Part shown: positions 6,452-6,763 of the stretch, piece after piece | Layout of the letters: each line of letters opens with the position of its first letter | Numbering within the stretch: the first letter of the stretch is position 1 | From: Desulfobacteraceae bacterium | GTDB lineage: Bacteria > Desulfobacterota > Desulfobacteria > Desulfobacterales > Desulfobacteraceae | NCBI GenBank assembly: GCA_003354055.1 | Contig: PIVQ01000397.1 | Coordinates: 1-6,763, forward strand | Direction: 5' to 3' | DNA length: 6,763 nt | Notes under the pieces: generated by a model | Database searches by the model: none | Seen by the model: only the letters and a program-made list of their open reading frames with translations | Told to the model about the DNA's origin: nothing | Program-made: the position numbers and the translations under genes

Positions 6452-6479
6452 ATATAGACGGAAAGAATGTAAAAATCAA
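6451..6479 (-). promoter_or_regulatory. Predicted sigma-70 promoter of trpB
   Basis: Read on the minus strand, TTGATT (6479-6474) and TATATG (6456-6451) are -35 and -10 boxes with an ideal 17-base spacer. The resulting leader is only about 40 bases, too short for a leader-peptide attenuator or T-box. Regulation, if any, should therefore act at initiation. The promoter lies just downstream of the upstream gene's terminator, so trpB appears independently expressed. Confidence 0.55.
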
Positions 6480-6492
6480 TGGTTATTTGAAT

Positions 6493-6530
6493 AAAAAAAG
6501 GCCGGTCATGGAAATTTTCCACAACCGGCC
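6493..6530 (-). terminator. Intrinsic terminator of the upstream minus-strand gene
   Basis: On the minus strand, GGCCGGT (6530-6524) pairs with ACCGGCC (6506-6500). An inner TGGAA/TTCCA stem lies inside a small internal loop. The hairpin is followed directly by seven Ts (6499-6493). It sits 32 bases after the stop of the partial upstream gene and blocks read-through into trpB. Confidence 0.9.
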
Positions 6531-6562
6531 AGATCTGTTACGTCATTAAAAAAAATGGCGGA

Positions 6563-6763
6563 TCAGCTGTTGATGATTTTAAAATCAGAGCCCTTGGGAT
6601 GATCTGCGGCAAACTGACTCAGCCGTTTTTCTAAGTCAGGGAATCGCTCTTTTCCGGTCAGGGATACACAGGCCCGCAGGCCTTCGTGGCGGTCACTGCC
6701 CGTAGTGGTCAGGGAAATGGCGGATATACCGTAATAGAGCATTTCTTCCACCAGTTCTTCACC
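6563..6763 (-). CDS. C-terminal end of a probable PLP-dependent aminotransferase, truncated by window edge
   Basis: The frame runs in from the right edge and ends at TGA (6565-6563), leaving 66 residues that begin GEELVEEMLYYGISAISL. The gene start is outside the window. The segment LVEEMLYYGISAISLTTTGS followed by EGLRACVSL resembles the C-terminal small domain of class I/II aminotransferases, where a conserved arginine (here in GLRACVS) binds the substrate carboxylate. The remainder is a charged helix (FPDLEKRLSQFAADHPK), as at the end of many such enzymes. The call rests on a short segment remembered by pattern, so the family is likely but not certain, and the substrate cannot be told. It ends in its own terminator before trpB. 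Confidence 0.55.
   Translation of the reverse strand, partial: GEELVEEMLYYGISAISLTTTGSDRHEGLRACVSLTGKERFPDLEKRLSQFAADHPKGSDFKIINS

Noticed and set aside
6403..6522. N-terminal extension of TrpB up to 6522
   Set aside because: It would run through the promoter region and into the upstream gene's terminator. The ATG at 6402 has a proper SD and gives a normal TrpB N-terminus.
1..6763. CRISPR arrays, tRNA or rRNA genes, IS ends or attachment sites
   Set aside because: No regularly spaced repeats, cloverleaf-like segments, transposase frames or flanking direct repeats were seen on either strand.

Overview
This window looks like chromosomal DNA from a Gram-negative bacterium. The style of TypA, TrpB and the periplasmic protein suggests a Desulfobacterota-like sulfate reducer. 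That is an inference from protein style and no marker here proves it. All five main protein families can be recognised. I see no CRISPR array, tRNA, rRNA, IS element or phage gene.

Layout: (1) 1-1539, plus strand: the C-terminal five-sixths of typA (BipA), a ribosome-associated GTPase, cut by the left edge and followed by a strong intrinsic terminator. (2) About 1650-3919, plus strand: an AT-rich Crp/Fnr-type regulator followed by an FAD-dependent DAO-family oxidoreductase. The regulator is clearly richer in A+T than typA and trpB, and the oxidoreductase is intermediate. The pair reads like an acquired or at least accessory regulator-enzyme cassette. (3) 4078-5070, plus strand: a secreted periplasmic binding protein of the ABC_sub_bind (TrpX-like) type, with no permease or ATPase beside it. 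(4) 5176-6402, minus strand: trpB, the tryptophan synthase beta subunit, convergent with the binding protein. It has its own promoter, a palindrome over the predicted transcription start, and no trpA on the side visible here. (5) 6563-6763, minus strand: the last 66 residues of a gene that is probably a PLP-dependent aminotransferase, ended by a classic terminator that separates it from trpB.

The genes appear to form separate transcription units rather than one pathway. The best leads are regulatory. A perfect 16-bp palindrome covers the regulator's start codon. An operator-like repeat sits on the trpB +1 region. The frame downstream of the regulator's A7 tract stays open into the oxidoreductase. 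I found no convincing wholly new system. The most unusual unit is the regulator/oxidoreductase cassette with its palindrome.
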